A DNA stretch of 64,000 nucleotides, taken from the NCBI RefSeq assembly GCF_002994745.2, contig NC_037091.1, positions 36,520,612 through 36,584,611 on the forward strand. Reading direction: 5' to 3'. Position 1 is the first letter of the stretch, and the number at the start of each line of letters is the position of its first letter. The translations under genes were made by a program, and so were the position numbers. The notes beneath the pieces were generated by a model. It was not told where the DNA came from. It was given only the letters and a program-made list of their open reading frames with translations, and ran no database searches. This document shows positions 23,981 through 36,283 of the stretch, one piece after another. This DNA comes from Rosa chinensis. Lineage: Eukaryota > Streptophyta > Magnoliopsida > Rosales > Rosaceae.

Positions 23981-26900
23981 ATATAAAAATCCCAACATGG
24001 ACAACAAGTGTCGCCGGATGGGGAAAGAATGATGAGAGTGAGCTACTTGAGATACTACGAGGCCAGCCTACCCCATACCTTCCACTCCCAGAGGACCTTA
24101 AATACGTAAGTAATAAGTTCAAGTGTACTGCAAACTGAATTGACATGTCTAAATTCGGTTGGCTTATTCAACAATATTTCTCCAACTTCTTGTTTTTTTC
24201 CTTCCTCTTATAGGTAAGTTCAACAACAGCAACATCGCTGCTGAATATCATTAATGGTTTGAATGCTCTTCTGCTTTGTAAGTGCATGGCCAGAAAGGAT
24301 GAAATCCAAAGGCTTAGGGAAGAGAATGTATGTGACTTCACCCGATGATCTTGTTGTTTTCAAATAGCATGTACAATGCCGCCACTACTAGAACTATGCC
24401 CTCAGACATCGGTTAAAAACCGATGAGAAAAAAATCCCGACCGATGTCTTAGTGGGTGATGAGAAAGGTCTGAAAAATCTAGACATCAGTTTTTAGCCAG
24501 TGTCCAGTATCAGTATACTCATCGGTTACCCATTATAAATCGATGTAAATACGTTTAAATGATAACAAATTTGTATGTTTAACTATTGTTAAACCTTCAT
24601 TTTATTGCCTTTAATTCTTAAAGAAATATATATCCTACAGCACAACTATGCATTTTAACATCGTTATTGATTTAAGAAACCAACTAATATTGTGTCACAC
24701 ATCGGTTCTCATGAACTTTTCTTGTTGTTCATGATTTTGACACGTAGCTTGCCTCATATCTCAGGATTTCAGATTCAGTATACACAGTCTAATATTGTAT
24801 GAACTGATATATTTACTTACATTGACATCAGATTCTCGGGAAAAAACGATGTCAATTATCTATAATACATCGGTTCTGGTAAAATAACGATGTCCAATAC
24901 CTTGTAATATATCGAATCATGAAAGAAAACGATGTCCGTAGATTTTCGTAACATCGATTTTCTTGTCTTCATCGATGACAATACTTATACTGGACATCGA
25001 TCTCTATCTAAAACACAATGTGCACAAGTTTGTGGCACATCGATTCCAACATCATAATTCGATCTCTTGTGGTTAATGGGACATTGATTTTCATTTTGGA
25101 ACTGATGTATTTCTCTCAATGGACATCAGTTTTTATGGTTAAGTTTAGGCAAACTATTGCAGAATAAAAACATCTTCATTGATGAAATAGTGTACAACAT
25201 GTAGGGGAACACCACCCCGATGAAGCACACTTCAATTCCATAGGTGTTTTATAAAGACAACAAATCTGAGACATTGTTAAACCAAGTTCAATCAGACAAG
25301 AAACATGCCAGAGAGAAATTATGCATTCACCAAACTCTTACAACTACACATGAAATATCGTCCAAGCTCTTCCTATTGACTGCCTCTTCAGTAAGGTGCG
25401 TTGCTGCTTGTCATGCCCTAAATTTCAAATATAGAATTCAAATAAGAAAACGTGATAAATCATACTAACTTGTTCACAACACTCAAATTTATTATTATTA
25501 TTTTTTTCAATAAACCAACACCGCTCAAATCAAATTTCAATCTCAAGGTAACTATCTCTCGAGTTGATTATTACAACATCAACTTAAATAAAAGTTAAGC
25601 TCACAGGAGCATACAAAACACACCTAAATAAACTTAGTGTCGCTAGTAACACCGCAAGACTATCCAACTCGATCACCACCCTGATTCTCCTGACTTGTAG
25701 GATTAGCCGCTACACCGTTTGAATAGTGTACCTGGATTGCAAATAACAAAACTCGGTAAGCCTAGCTAACAATTTACGTCACAATTCTTTTAACTCAATA
25801 AACAAACCAACAACCTCAACATCCCACAATTTAATCATTAACCCAGCTCAGGGAAAACTAACAAAGGAGACATCTCAACAATCCCCTAACTACATAACGT
25901 TACCATTTTAACGTTATCCCACAACAGGTTAGAGCTCTAACTAAATCATTACCTGTCAACTCGGCCAAGGTTCAAGTAATAGATATATTTCACCCAAGTT
26001 ATCTCAATAACCTTCGAACTTTGGACCATTCTGCCCTCAGAACAACAAATACTTCGATTATTACTATAGTCGTCGAACTTTAAACCATTTCAGCCCTCAG
26101 AACCAGACATTCTCAAAATCCCATACGACCCACCGATGTTAGCCATAATTTCAAATCTACATTCATTATCACATATAATTATGGCAATTACATACTCAAT
26201 TCCATATTATAACTGAAATTATCACAATTCCACACATCTCAATGTCACACGATTCCAGATATATTCACGTAAATATATAGACACACACACACATATAATC
26301 ATCTTCACAAGAATGACCACTAATACCAACTATAGTCCACACGTAGTAAAAGTGAAATTCATTTTTGTATAGTTAAATATCATTTTACTTACCTATGGAC
26401 CGTAGTAGATCAAGCCCATATAACTTAAAACAAATATTTATTTCCATAAAAATTACGATTTAAATAGAGTAGTTAATAGCATTCGGTTCGTAATATGAAC
26501 CATGTGAGATTTACTCACCTCTAATCCAGCTACGTCTTCTTAATAGCTCAAAAATAACAATTCACAAATCGTTCGCCAAAACAATTCTGTCAATCACCTA
26601 AACAAATATGATCTCTGTGATGACCTGGATTTTCGTTATTTAATTTTGGTAATTAATAATGGACCAGTTGTACGAATAATTGTTATTATGCTTTATTCGT
26701 AAATTGTATGTGAAGTGGAATGGTTTTCATATGTATAATTATTCAAATTTCACAGTTTAGGGGGTCGTGCGAAGTTTGACTTTTTATACGTCGGGATTCT
26801 CATGGACATGCGGAACGCGTCAATCGGAGTTCGTATGAAGAAGTTATGGCCATTGGAAGAAGTTGCCATTAGTATAAATAGAAATTTTCCGAAAATCATT

Positions 26901-29900
26901 TCATAATTTCATTCTCTATTTCCAGAAAGTTTCTTCTCTCTCTCTTCTCTCTCGGTTGCACTTTCAGTATCAAAGAAACCCGGCTAACCCGACCCGGACC
27001 CGGCCGGTCCTATCCGGCATTTCCGGCGAACTCCGGTGGTGAAACTTTTCAGATCAGCTCGTCTCTGCCATCAGCTCCTCCCTGTGGTGTCCTCTAGCGG
27101 CGATTCGCAGCGGTGACGACGCAGAAAGGCGGCGAAATTTTGTGTATTCGGACCCGATCAGTTCTCCGATCTCCGACGTCGACGAGGCTTCAAATCAAGC
27201 TTGGGGAGCTCGTAGCAGCCTCCTAGATCGATCTGTGATGGTTGTTTGGATTGATTCACGTGAAACTTAGTTCAACTCGGATTGAACAGTAATCCACAGC
27301 TTGCGAGGTAGTTGTCGACCCTTTATGCTTAGTTTCTGACTTCATGCTAGTCATGAAAATGGTCAAGCATGTTGAGATGAACATCTTTGTCGTTGGAAGT
27401 TTTGTGAAATATTGAGTTTTCCTGTGGCGGCGTTCCGGCTATGTAAAGGACTAGGGCTGGGCACGGTCCCAGACCAGCACCACATTTACAGGGACGGGGA
27501 CAGGACCGGCAGAGTTAAGTTTGGGCCGGGTTTGCACATGACGGACACAAAGACCGACCTCAACCCGGACAGTGACAAACCGATCGGTTTCTCCGGGCTT
27601 TCAGTTCCTGGCAGATTTTTCAAAAATGCTCCATTTTTGGGCAAAAATGCAGCAAACAATAATCAAACCACCAAAAGTTCCATGTTTACATAGTTATCAA
27701 CTGAACAATATCACCAATAGATCTAACTTCTACAAAATAAAAAATTAAAAATTAAAAATCAACTGATCAAGATCAGAACGTCGCTGATGGTTGTCGTCAG
27801 TTTGGTTTGATCTAGAGACTTTGAGATGTGAAGGCTCCGAATTTCAGGTTCTAGCCAGAGCCTTTAAGAGATCTCGATAAAGAGACAAATTGAAAGGCTT
27901 GGCCACATAGACCATAGCTAGAAGAAGAAGAAAAAAAATGAATAAGAAGAAGAACTGAATTGACGAACAGGGACAAGGAAGAAAATGAAGAGAAGTTGAG
28001 AGGAGATGAGACTTAACCGTTCAAATCCGAAACCTCAACTAGTTTCCGATCCGGGTTGGGTTTGGAGACTGCACTTCCACCAACAGAGAAGATGAACCAA
28101 GTGTGGACGAATTGAGGGAGAGGAACTTCCAAACTGAGGGAAGAGGGAGATGGGTAAGAAAGAAGAAAAAGAGAAGAATAAGATAAAGAGAAGACAGAAT
28201 GAAATGGGAGACAGAATGATTGATGGAAGAGAAAGATGAAAGAGAAAGAAGAAAAGTGAAGTCGTGAGGAATAAATGAATAATGAGACATAAGAGAGAGA
28301 AAGATGGATAAAAAGATAAAAAAGGTTAAAGAATGATGCATAATTCGGGCCCAACGGGTTTTATGTATTTCAAAGTTTGGAACCGAGATCGGACCGGCAC
28401 ACTGACTACAGGGACCGAACCGGCCCGAAAGCCCTTATTTTCAGACGAAAACCCGACCCGAACCGGTCGGTCCAAATTGGTTCCTTCCGGTTTTTTAGGC
28501 TTTCGGTCATTTATGCCCACCCCTATAAAGGACTTTTTCTGGTATTATATGTCTTTTACTCGTCGATACGAGCGTTTCGATATATAATACTCAAATTTTG
28601 GAGTTCGTATGAAATTGTTATGATTTTTACTGTTTCATAGCGGTTGATTTATTCGATCCGTGAGGATCCGAGCGTCCGATTGACTTGTGGTTTGGACATA
28701 TCGATCGTGGAAGTATTCCGGAGACTTTGGGAGGTCTCAGATGTGGTTTTGCCTCGATTGGCGCCACTTTGGGGATTTTAGTTCAAAACAAGGGTTTCGA
28801 ACTTAAATCGTTTGTGAATTGTTACTAAGTTGAAACTGTATGTGAATAGGTACTTGACGAAGTATTTTTGGACGGTTGTTTTGTGGATTGGCTGCTTTGT
28901 TCTATATTGAAGACGCAACAAGAATTTCGAGGTGAGTAATCTCACAAGGTTCATTTACGAACGGAATACCCTTATCGTTTTGAGAGTTATTTATTAACTG
29001 CAAACTATAGTTGGTATTAGTAGGCATTCCTAAGCGGATGACTACGTTTATATATTTACGTGAAATATATATATTTTGGTGGGTCTGTGGATTTATGGAA
29101 ACAATATGCATGAATGATGCTTTTTATTGTTTTGGGTTGTGGCTTTTCGGAAAACAAATGATTGTGGAATTGTGGATTCGACTTGTTTTGAAAAGCATTG
29201 AGATTTGTGTATGAAAACAACATGCATGATTATGCTTATTTATTGTTTTGTGTTATGGCTTTTCGGAAAACAATGATTATGGAAATGTTGATTTCGATTG
29301 TTTTGAAAAGCATTGAGATTTGTAAAACATTTTGACATTTTGAGTCCTGTGCGACTTCTTTAATGTTTTATTCCAATGGACTGAAAAGTTCGAGGAATGA
29401 AGGTCTATGACCTTGGGCAGAATATCAGGTAATCACGTCTTTGGCCGAACGAGTGGTTACGAATACAGTTAGAGCTCTAGTCTGTTTGCCATTTGTGATT
29501 CATGGGGCAACGGGGCAATGTTATATCGAACTCATGAGATTACATGTTTTTAGGAAACAAGGTGTGAGTTGCTTCCTTATTAACGGTTTTTAAGGGGACA
29601 AGGTGTAAGTTGTACGTTTTCCTTATTAACGATTTGATAGAAATCAAGGAGTGAGTTGCTTTCTATGGTATATTTGATAGAAATCAAGGAGTGAGTTGCT
29701 TTCTATGGTACAATTGATAGAATTCAAGGTGTGAGTTGTTTCTATGTTACAATTGATATAAATCAAGGAGTGAGTTGCTTTCTATGTTACGCTTTGATAG
29801 AAACCAAGGAGTGAGTTGTCGAGTGGTTTTAAGGAATCAAAGTGAGAGTTGTTTTCCTTATTTCTTGTGTGAGCTATGTTGGTTGTTTTGAGTTAGTCAT

Positions 29901-32069
29901 ACGGGCTTGCAAAAGCTTACCGGGTTTGTTGTGTGGCAACCCGGTGCACCATTCAAACGGTGTAGGGGTTAATCATGCAGGTCAGGATAATCGTGGTTGA
30001 AGTTGGGGTAGCATACTTGCAACTTAACGGTAGGAATCCAATTTTGTGACTTTATCGTTATTTGGACTTCCGTTGTAGTAAGCTCTGAGGAGCATTTACG
30101 TTTTATTTTGTTGTTGACAATTTAATTTGTAAGCTTATGTAATATATGACTCTGTGAAGCGGGTCAATATTGACATAGTGGGTTAAGGGCATCAATATGT
30201 ATGTAGTATAAAGGGAAAAAGTTTCAAGGTATTTGATATTGATGACTGAACGATCATGCATGTATAATTATGGGATTGTATATCGATTTTTATTTGTGTT
30301 AAAAATCAGGGGCGTGATAATCTCAACTTAGCCCACAATCTCAAAAACACAAATATATGATGATCCAACGGTCGGATCTTCACGGATCACCCTTGGGATC
30401 ATCCTCTCAAAATTATATGAAGATCCAATGGTTGGATCTTCTCGGATCGCTTTTATAAACAACTTCAAAAAATTATACGACAATCCGATGGTCGGATCCT
30501 CACAGATCGCCCTTCGAATTGTCATTTCACAATTATATGAAGATCCAACGGTCGGATCTTTATCCATGACCACACAAAGTCATCGGAATAGTTATATGAT
30601 CATCATATCAGAATTACAAGTCGATCGGACAGTCTGATCTTCACGGATTGAAACCGAAACAATCGAAACCAAAAAATTCATAACTTAATCATACGATCTC
30701 CAAAAATTACTTATTGTATATCCAAATGCTCGTATCGACAAGTAGATTGTGATCAGGGGCAAAAACTGTCCCTGGGATGGCCGAAAATCACCGCAAGGCA
30801 CTACCACAGTTGGTGGCGCTGCCACTGGTCAACTTCAAAATTGGGCTACAATTCCTAAACCAAAAATCTTCTTCACAACATGTACAACAACTTTTCCAAC
30901 TACACTGAAGTCAAATTATAAGCCAATTGATCGAATTTTACCATGGAACAAAAGGGGCCGATTGAAACCCTAGAATTTCAATCCTTCGATTTGAGCTTCA
31001 CATGTGAAATCGTTGCAAGCCACCTTGGGGGAAACCTTCCTCAGCCTCTGGGCTACAAAACCCGTCAAGAAATTCCACCTATGGTGGCCGGAATTGTCAA
31101 CTCCAACCGAGGATATTTGTAGCGCCACTACGGAGGTTCCCGGCCTTGCTGCTCAGTCTGCAGCTCATCTTGTGCTCCATTACCACCATAGACGTCACGA
31201 GGAGGATGAGGCGAAGCTATTGCAAGTTGTCCCGTGACCAACGGTGGCCAGACGGCGGAGAAATCGCCGGTCGAAGGAGGAGAGGCGACTCGGGCTCGGG
31301 GAGAGAGAAAGAGGGATGGGTTTCCGTTTTTGGAAATCTGTCCTTTGCAATTTTTGCAAAATTTCGTCCTTATACCAAAATGAAAACTTCTTTCAAAAGC
31401 CATAACTTCTTCATACTAACTCTGATTTTCGCATTCTGCATATACAAGAACTCGTATCGATGTGCTCTACGACTTTCATGAAGGAAGTCTTCCCAAATTC
31501 CAAAAGTATAAAAAGTCGACTTTTGAATCTACGTTTCGAGCTTCTTAAACGTACGAACAATTTCAATTTTTCGATAATTCAAATCGAACAAGGCATTTAC
31601 ACTACAATTCGAGCAAATGATACGTTCATTAATTCTACGAATAATACATGAAATTAATATGAAAATTGAGGTTATTACACTGCTGCCCGAGCATCCTTTA
31701 TATTTTTTATGAGGAAAAGAAAGAAAATTAACGAATTACTCAATACCCACCCAAGTTTCAGAAAAACACTGCCAGCAGTCACCGAATTATATCTATACGC
31801 GCTTAATGAACTGCTTGATTCTAATTTTCATCTGCAACATATTTCTCTTGTTTCAGGAAGATCTGCGTGCAAGAGCAAGACTCCCATTAATTGGAGGAGA
31901 AAATGCCAGTGTGAAGGTGATATTGTATCTCATGGCGTTGATTTTAATGCCTTTCATGTAAGTAACGACCCGCACGTATAAGCACTACTTTCATGTTTAG
32001 ACGGTGTTATTTTAACAATCTGCTCGTGTTCTATGCAGGAGCGCTATATCTTTCACTAAGGTGAAATAA
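23981..32069 (+). CDS. 3' exons of an unrecognised host gene, split by a 7.5-kb TE-filled intron
   Basis: Four pieces join in one open frame with GT-AG borders: 23981-24105, 24214-24327, 31857-31957 and 32039-32069 (ending in TAA). In order they give SVAGWGKNDESELLEILRGQ and LPLPEDLKY; VSSTTATSLLNIINGLNALL and KDEIQRLREEN; EDLRARARLPLIGGENASVK and ILYLMALILMPF; and a tail of ten codons ending KVK. A charged heptad-like stretch (KDEIQRLREENEDLRARA) across the long intron suggests a short coiled coil. A hydrophobic segment near the C-terminus could be a membrane anchor. I do not recognise the family. The 5' exons are not found; copia and LINE insertions lie upstream. That the frame survives across the TE-loaded intron argues for a real gene, possibly still transcribed, but a relic is also possible. 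Confidence 0.5.
24379..25150. mobile_element. CACTA-like fragment with ACATCGGTT/AACCGATGT arrays
   Basis: It starts with CACTACTAGAACTATGCCC and continues with many direct and inverted ACATCGGTT-type motifs to about 25140. This is the layout of a CACTA end with subterminal repeats. No matching right terminus is visible, so it may be truncated. It lies in intron 3 of the host gene. Confidence 0.55.
27452..28525. mobile_element. Non-autonomous hAT element, 1074 bp, inside the nested LTR
   Basis: The termini are TAGGGCTGGGCA on the left and, inverted, TAGGGGTGGGCA on the right. A perfect 8-bp direct repeat TAAAGGAC flanks it (27444-27451 and 28526-28533), the target size of the hAT superfamily. 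Subterminal DNA is rich in GACCGG/CCGGTC words and the middle is purine-rich. There is no transposase, and short ORFs on both strands are compositional. Confidence 0.92.
29590..29830. repeat. Degenerate tandem repeat of GATAGAAATCAAGGAGTGAG type
   Basis: About five copies of a 40-50 bp unit (a TGATAGAAATCAAGGAGTGAG-like core followed by TTGCTTTCTATG) lie in tandem within the nested LTR. Confidence 0.8.
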
Positions 32070-32385
32070 AAGTGCCATGTGCCCATGTTGATGGAGAAAA
32101 AGAATTGACTAGAGACACCATCGATCATCAAACTTAAGATGTATTCAGTTGAAGAAATTGAAGAGGAAGACGATAAAGATGTTGAGGCTTCTTAGGGATC
32201 TCGGATACCTTGTATCGAGTTTCCATTATCGAGATATCCATAAACTGCTGTGTTCTAAATCATGCATAGAGGATGACAAACTCCAGTTTAGGTCTAATAC
32301 AACCCAAGAGCTTGTGACCGGGGACTAAACCGGCCGGTTCAACACGTACCACAGGCTCCAATATATCTTCGTTTCTGAGCTACTT

Positions 32386-32455
32386 CGAGCAATACTTCAT
32401 TGTTGCAAACTTTATTTTTTCGAGCAATACTTCATTGTTGCAAACTTTATTTTTT
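32386..32455. repeat. 35-bp tandem duplication
   Basis: CGAGCAATACTTCATTGTTG and the following 15 bases occur twice back to back. The remainder of 32070-33005 has no gene. A second small direct repeat (CTAGTGCTCCTTCCACTAT) lies near 32740 and 32815. Confidence 0.9.
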
Positions 32456-34646
32456 CATGAAGGAAAGATATTCCTGAGTGGCCTTAATTCCTTTACAGAC
32501 TTGTACGTGACTCGCCTGGCATTTTGAATGAAAGGATTTTTTTTTTGTATTTTTCTTAATTTGCTTGCTTAAACCTGCCTATCATATGACAATGATTTTG
32601 GGACGAAGCGTCTTCTTCACTGGTTAATGCCCGGCCGAGTCAGGCTTGTATTGACTCGTCTTACTACTAAGATGTATAATTTAGTTAAATCAACAGACTC
32701 CCGATTAACCAATGATCGAAGTCCCATGCTTTGACTACTAGTGCTCCTTCCACTATGTTTTTCAAGGATGGCTAATGAACCAGGTTCTCAATATAATTAT
32801 TACTATAGTCTCTTACTAGTGCTCCTTCCACTATAGTCTCTTACATAATTATTACTTCAAAGTTGGTATATACATACATGCATATTGTCTTTGTTTGTTT
32901 CTTGAATTCTATTTCAGTTTACTTCATCTATATATCTTATATCCCTTATCATAATTTACATCTAAAATTATTTATGTTTCTGCACTTTCAAGTTGATCAT
33001 ATGTGCCCTTTGTCACGCCCCGAATTTTGAATAAATAAATTCAAATCCGAAATGCGATAACTTGACCAACTTCCCGAAATTGCATAGAAACTTTTTCAAT
33101 TTAATCTAAGCAATTATAATAATCCAAAAGCATATTCTCAAGGACTCAATCACTCGAGCCAAATGTTATATCAACAAGTGTTTACAAGGCTCAAAAGAAA
33201 GAAATACAAAAGTAGCGCTCGCTAGGAGCATACTACATGCAGCAGTACGATACAAAAATAGGTCATGAACCTAACACTGCTGAACTACACGCCACGATCT
33301 CCACCCTGGTGGTCCTGACTTGCAGGAACAACCGCTACACCATGGAATAGTGCACCGGGATTGCAAACAACAACCCGGTAAGCTTTTGAAGCTCGTATGA
33401 GTAATCTCAATTAAAATGACACAAACCCCCATGCTTGACAATTTCACAACTCAAGAAAAAAATAAAATAATTCAAAAACCAATTCCATATCAATAAGAAA
33501 CACAAGTCCTTCAAATGGACAATAAAAGAAAGAACCCACACGAACTCTCTTTAAAAATGCATTTCAAAGGCTTCATGTAACCCTCGTGTTACTCCCTTGA
33601 AATACAATGGCAGATCGATAAACTAGAGCTCTAACTGAAACGTAGCCTGTCACCTCTGCCAAGGTTCAAACCTACGATAATGATTGCCTCTGTCACTACT
33701 TGTGACCCGAATCCGTAGACCCGAAAACATTTAAAGTCCCACGTGACTCAAAACTTTGCGGAACTCGACTACTCATTCAACACAATAAGCAACAGTTCAA
33801 AACGATATTCTAAATAAATCACAATTCACTCATATCACAATGTCACGCCATCCAATATATATACATATATTCCACGTAAATATATATATATATATATATA
33901 TATACGTAGTCATTCACGCAGGAATGACCACTAATACCAACTATAGTTTTACAAATTGACTACTCGAAAATCATTTTATATCAAAACATTGTTTTCACTT
34001 ACCCATGAACCGTTGTCGATCAAGTTCATATATTTTAAAACAAATAATTTGTTTCGAAAATGATTTAACAATTAAACAAGTAATTCCGAGTAATAAATTA
34101 ATCCGTTCGTAAATTAACCATGTGAGATTTACTCACCTCAAATCCAGCTGCGTCTTCTTAACAGCTCAAAATCACAATCACAATCGTCCGCCCAAAACAA
34201 ATCCGTCAATCACCTAATCAAATACGATCTTAACTTAGCGCACGATTCATAAAACACAATTATACGAAGATCCAATGGTCGGATCCTTGCCTATGACCAC
34301 ACAAGGTCATCGGCATAGTCCTACGATCATTATATCAAAACTACAAGTCGATTGGGCAGCTGGATCCTCATGGATCGAAAACGGAAACGAATCGAAAATC
34401 CTTAAACGCTAAAATTCATAACTTAATCATGCGATCTCCAAAAATTATGCATTGTACATTGACATGATCGTATAAACATGTAGAACATAAAAATGGGCAG
34501 AAACTACCCTTGAGGTCCCCGAAGGTGGCCGGAAAAGGCCACCGGAGTTAGAGGCAGAGGAACCGCCGCCGACCACTGCCAATGGCATCGGGGCCAGGCT
34601 GCTCCTCTTCGTTTCATCGAGTTGAACAACTTTCCTAACTAGCAAG

Positions 34647-35555
34647 CAAGGTTCGAAAAATCACTAGGCGCTAGTCGGGCAGTGGGCTGGGGAGGAGCGC
34701 CTAGGCGGACGCCTAGATGGCGCCTAGGCGGTTTTGTATTTTTAAATTTAAATTTTATTTTTATAACATTTATTTACATAATTAAGAATATTTCAAGACT
34801 TAAAACCTTTAAAAAAAAAACAAAGACTTTTTTTTTTTAAAGGAACAAAGACTTAATATATGGGGAATGTGTTATTGTCTCTATCTATTAAAAAATAAAG
34901 AAAATGTATTACTGCACAACTTCATCCCACGTGCCCTGGAGGCCTGAACCTTCTGGATAGTTATTAACCATTCATCCCACATCCCTCGATATGAGACGAA
35001 CTTTATTGACTTTTTTCCTTATCTCCAGATTCTCCACCCAGTCAAATCTTGTCTTTGGTTTTTCATTCTTATCTGCAAACAAGCCAACAATGGCGACTCT
35101 CTCCAGACCTCACCCAACAACGATGCCATCCACCTCTGCAAATCCTTCACAAGCTTCAGCTGCAACACCTCCGCCGTCATCAACATGCTCTGAGGACCTC
35201 ACCAAGCCCCTCTTCTTCGACCTGAGTGGAAATAATCCTTCACAAGCTTCGGCTGCAACACCTCCGCCGTCATCAACATGCTCTGAGGACCTCACCAAGC
35301 GCCTCTCCTTCGAGCTGAGTGGAAATACTAAGAAATCCTTCCTCCTCTGGACCCCGACCCGGCCACTTGCGACGCCACCAACCTCCGTCAAGTCCTTACC
35401 GCCCAGGCGCCTAGTTGGCCGCCTAGGCCCCCCAGGAGGCCGCCCAAGTCAATCCCGCCCAATCCAGCCGATTTGGCATTAATCGAGTCGGAGAGCTGCC
35501 GCCCAGCGCCTAGGCGCCGCTTAGGCGGGTTGGGCGGCCGAGTTTTAGAACACTG
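34647..35555. mobile_element. hAT element, 909 bp, with possible captured coding piece
   Basis: It is flanked by the 8-bp duplication CTAGCAAG (34639-34646 and 35556-35563). The ends are imperfect inverted repeats (CAAGGTTCGAAAAATC on the left; the right end inverted reads CAGTGTTCTAAAACTC). Both subterminal zones are built of GCGCCTAGGCGG-type words. The interior carries an open frame of 163 codons. Confidence 0.92.
34991..35482 (+). CDS. 163-codon ORF inside the hAT element, function unknown
   Basis: The reading starts MRRTLLTFFLISRFSTQSN and later has MATLSRPHPTTMPSTSA, which could be an alternative start at 35090. A 93-bp unit encoding NPSQASAATPPPSSTCSEDL and eleven more residues is repeated in tandem (35141-35233 and 35234-35326). 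The last third runs into the GC-rich subterminal repeat of the transposon and is not biological coding sequence. Serine/proline/threonine bias resembles a transit peptide, so a captured gene 5' end is possible. I do not recognise the source gene. Confidence 0.3.
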   Translation: MRRTLLTFFLISRFSTQSNLVFGFSFLSANKPTMATLSRPHPTTMPSTSANPSQASAATPPPSSTCSEDLTKPLFFDLSGNNPSQASAATPPPSSTCSEDLTKRLSFELSGNTKKSFLLWTPTRPLATPPTSVKSLPPRRLVGRLGPPGGRPSQSRPIQPIWH

Positions 35556-36283
35556 CTAGCAAGTAAGCTGGAAATGATGGGAAGGGATCGAAATTACCTA
35601 GAACCAGTAGAGGTGGCCGGAAAATTTCCAGAAACCGATGACAGCTCCGACGAACGTGAAACCAATAATCTCAAAGATTGGCGGTCGGAAACTCGAGATA
35701 TCGGCATTGACTCGATCTTGGACCCAAATCGGGTCGAGCTTCCCGTCAACGCTACAGGTCGTGCCGCGGCGCAAGGCTGCCATTAGCAGCTGCGTAAGGT
35801 CGAGGCGAGCACGTTGGATGTGGTCTGGCGTGGATTAGTGGTCTGTGGAGGGAGATATGGCCGGTGGAAGTTTTGAGGTGTTTTTCAGTCGGGAGATAGG
35901 GAGAGAGGCCCGAATTGCTATTTTCGGAAATCTAGGGATTTCTGAAAATTTTTCCCAAATTTTTCTATTTAACCCAAAATGGAAACTTTTTCCAAAAGCC
36001 ATAATTTCCTCATACGAACTCCGATTTTCGCATTCCGCATGTCCATGAACTCGTATCGACGCGCTCTACAACTTTTGTGAAGGAAATTTTCACAAATTCG
36101 TGATGTACAAAAAGTCAACTCTTGAATGGAACATTTCGAGCGAATAATATTTCGAAATATATCTAATTCATGATAAACCAAAAGAACTAAGCATCGAAAC
36201 CATAATTTGTACTAACTAAGACATTTATTAAGTTCAAGAAAAATACGAGAAATTAATACGAAAATCCGGGTCATTACACCCTT

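Larger units (their letters stand above)
26616..30319 (-). mobile_element. Solo LTR (copy 2), inverted and nested in copy 1
   Basis: It starts TGTGATGACCTGG and ends GGGGCGTGATA, the reverse complement of the family termini. It is flanked by the 5-bp duplication ATCTC (26611-26615 and 30320-30324). Removing the hAT element and its duplication leaves about 2.62 kb, the same size class as the other two copies. The outermost base pair of one end is TA in place of CA, probably a point mutation. Around 29600-29800 a phrase like GATAGAAATCAAGGAGTGAG is repeated several times in tandem. Confidence 0.87.
25409..31679. mobile_element. Solo LTR (copy 1), interrupted by nested elements
   Basis: It starts TGTCATGCCC and ends GGTTATTACA, flanked by a perfect 5-bp duplication CTGCT (25404-25408 and 31680-31684). 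The ends match those of the copy at 33011-36278 (TGTCACGCCCC...GGTCATTACA). After removing the nested insert of 3,704 bp and its duplication, the host LTR is about 2.56 kb. It has no coding domain, so the simplest reading is a solo LTR from a long-LTR retrotransposon (Tekay-like gypsy is possible but unproven). Confidence 0.85.
33011..36278. mobile_element. Solo LTR (copy 3), 3268 bp including a hAT insert
   Basis: It runs from TGTCACGCCCC to GGGTCATTACA with a perfect 5-bp duplication CCCTT (33006-33010 and 36279-36283). Without the hAT insert it is about 2.35 kb. The first 1.2 kb aligns in the same order with copy 1 (for example the ATTCCGAGT/ACTCACCT/CCAGCTGCGTCTTCTTAA region), which confirms the family. 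Confidence 0.9.

Noticed and set aside
28013..28640. Overlapping ORFs on both strands
   Set aside because: They lie in the compositionally biased hAT element and follow its GACCGG words and purine tracts.
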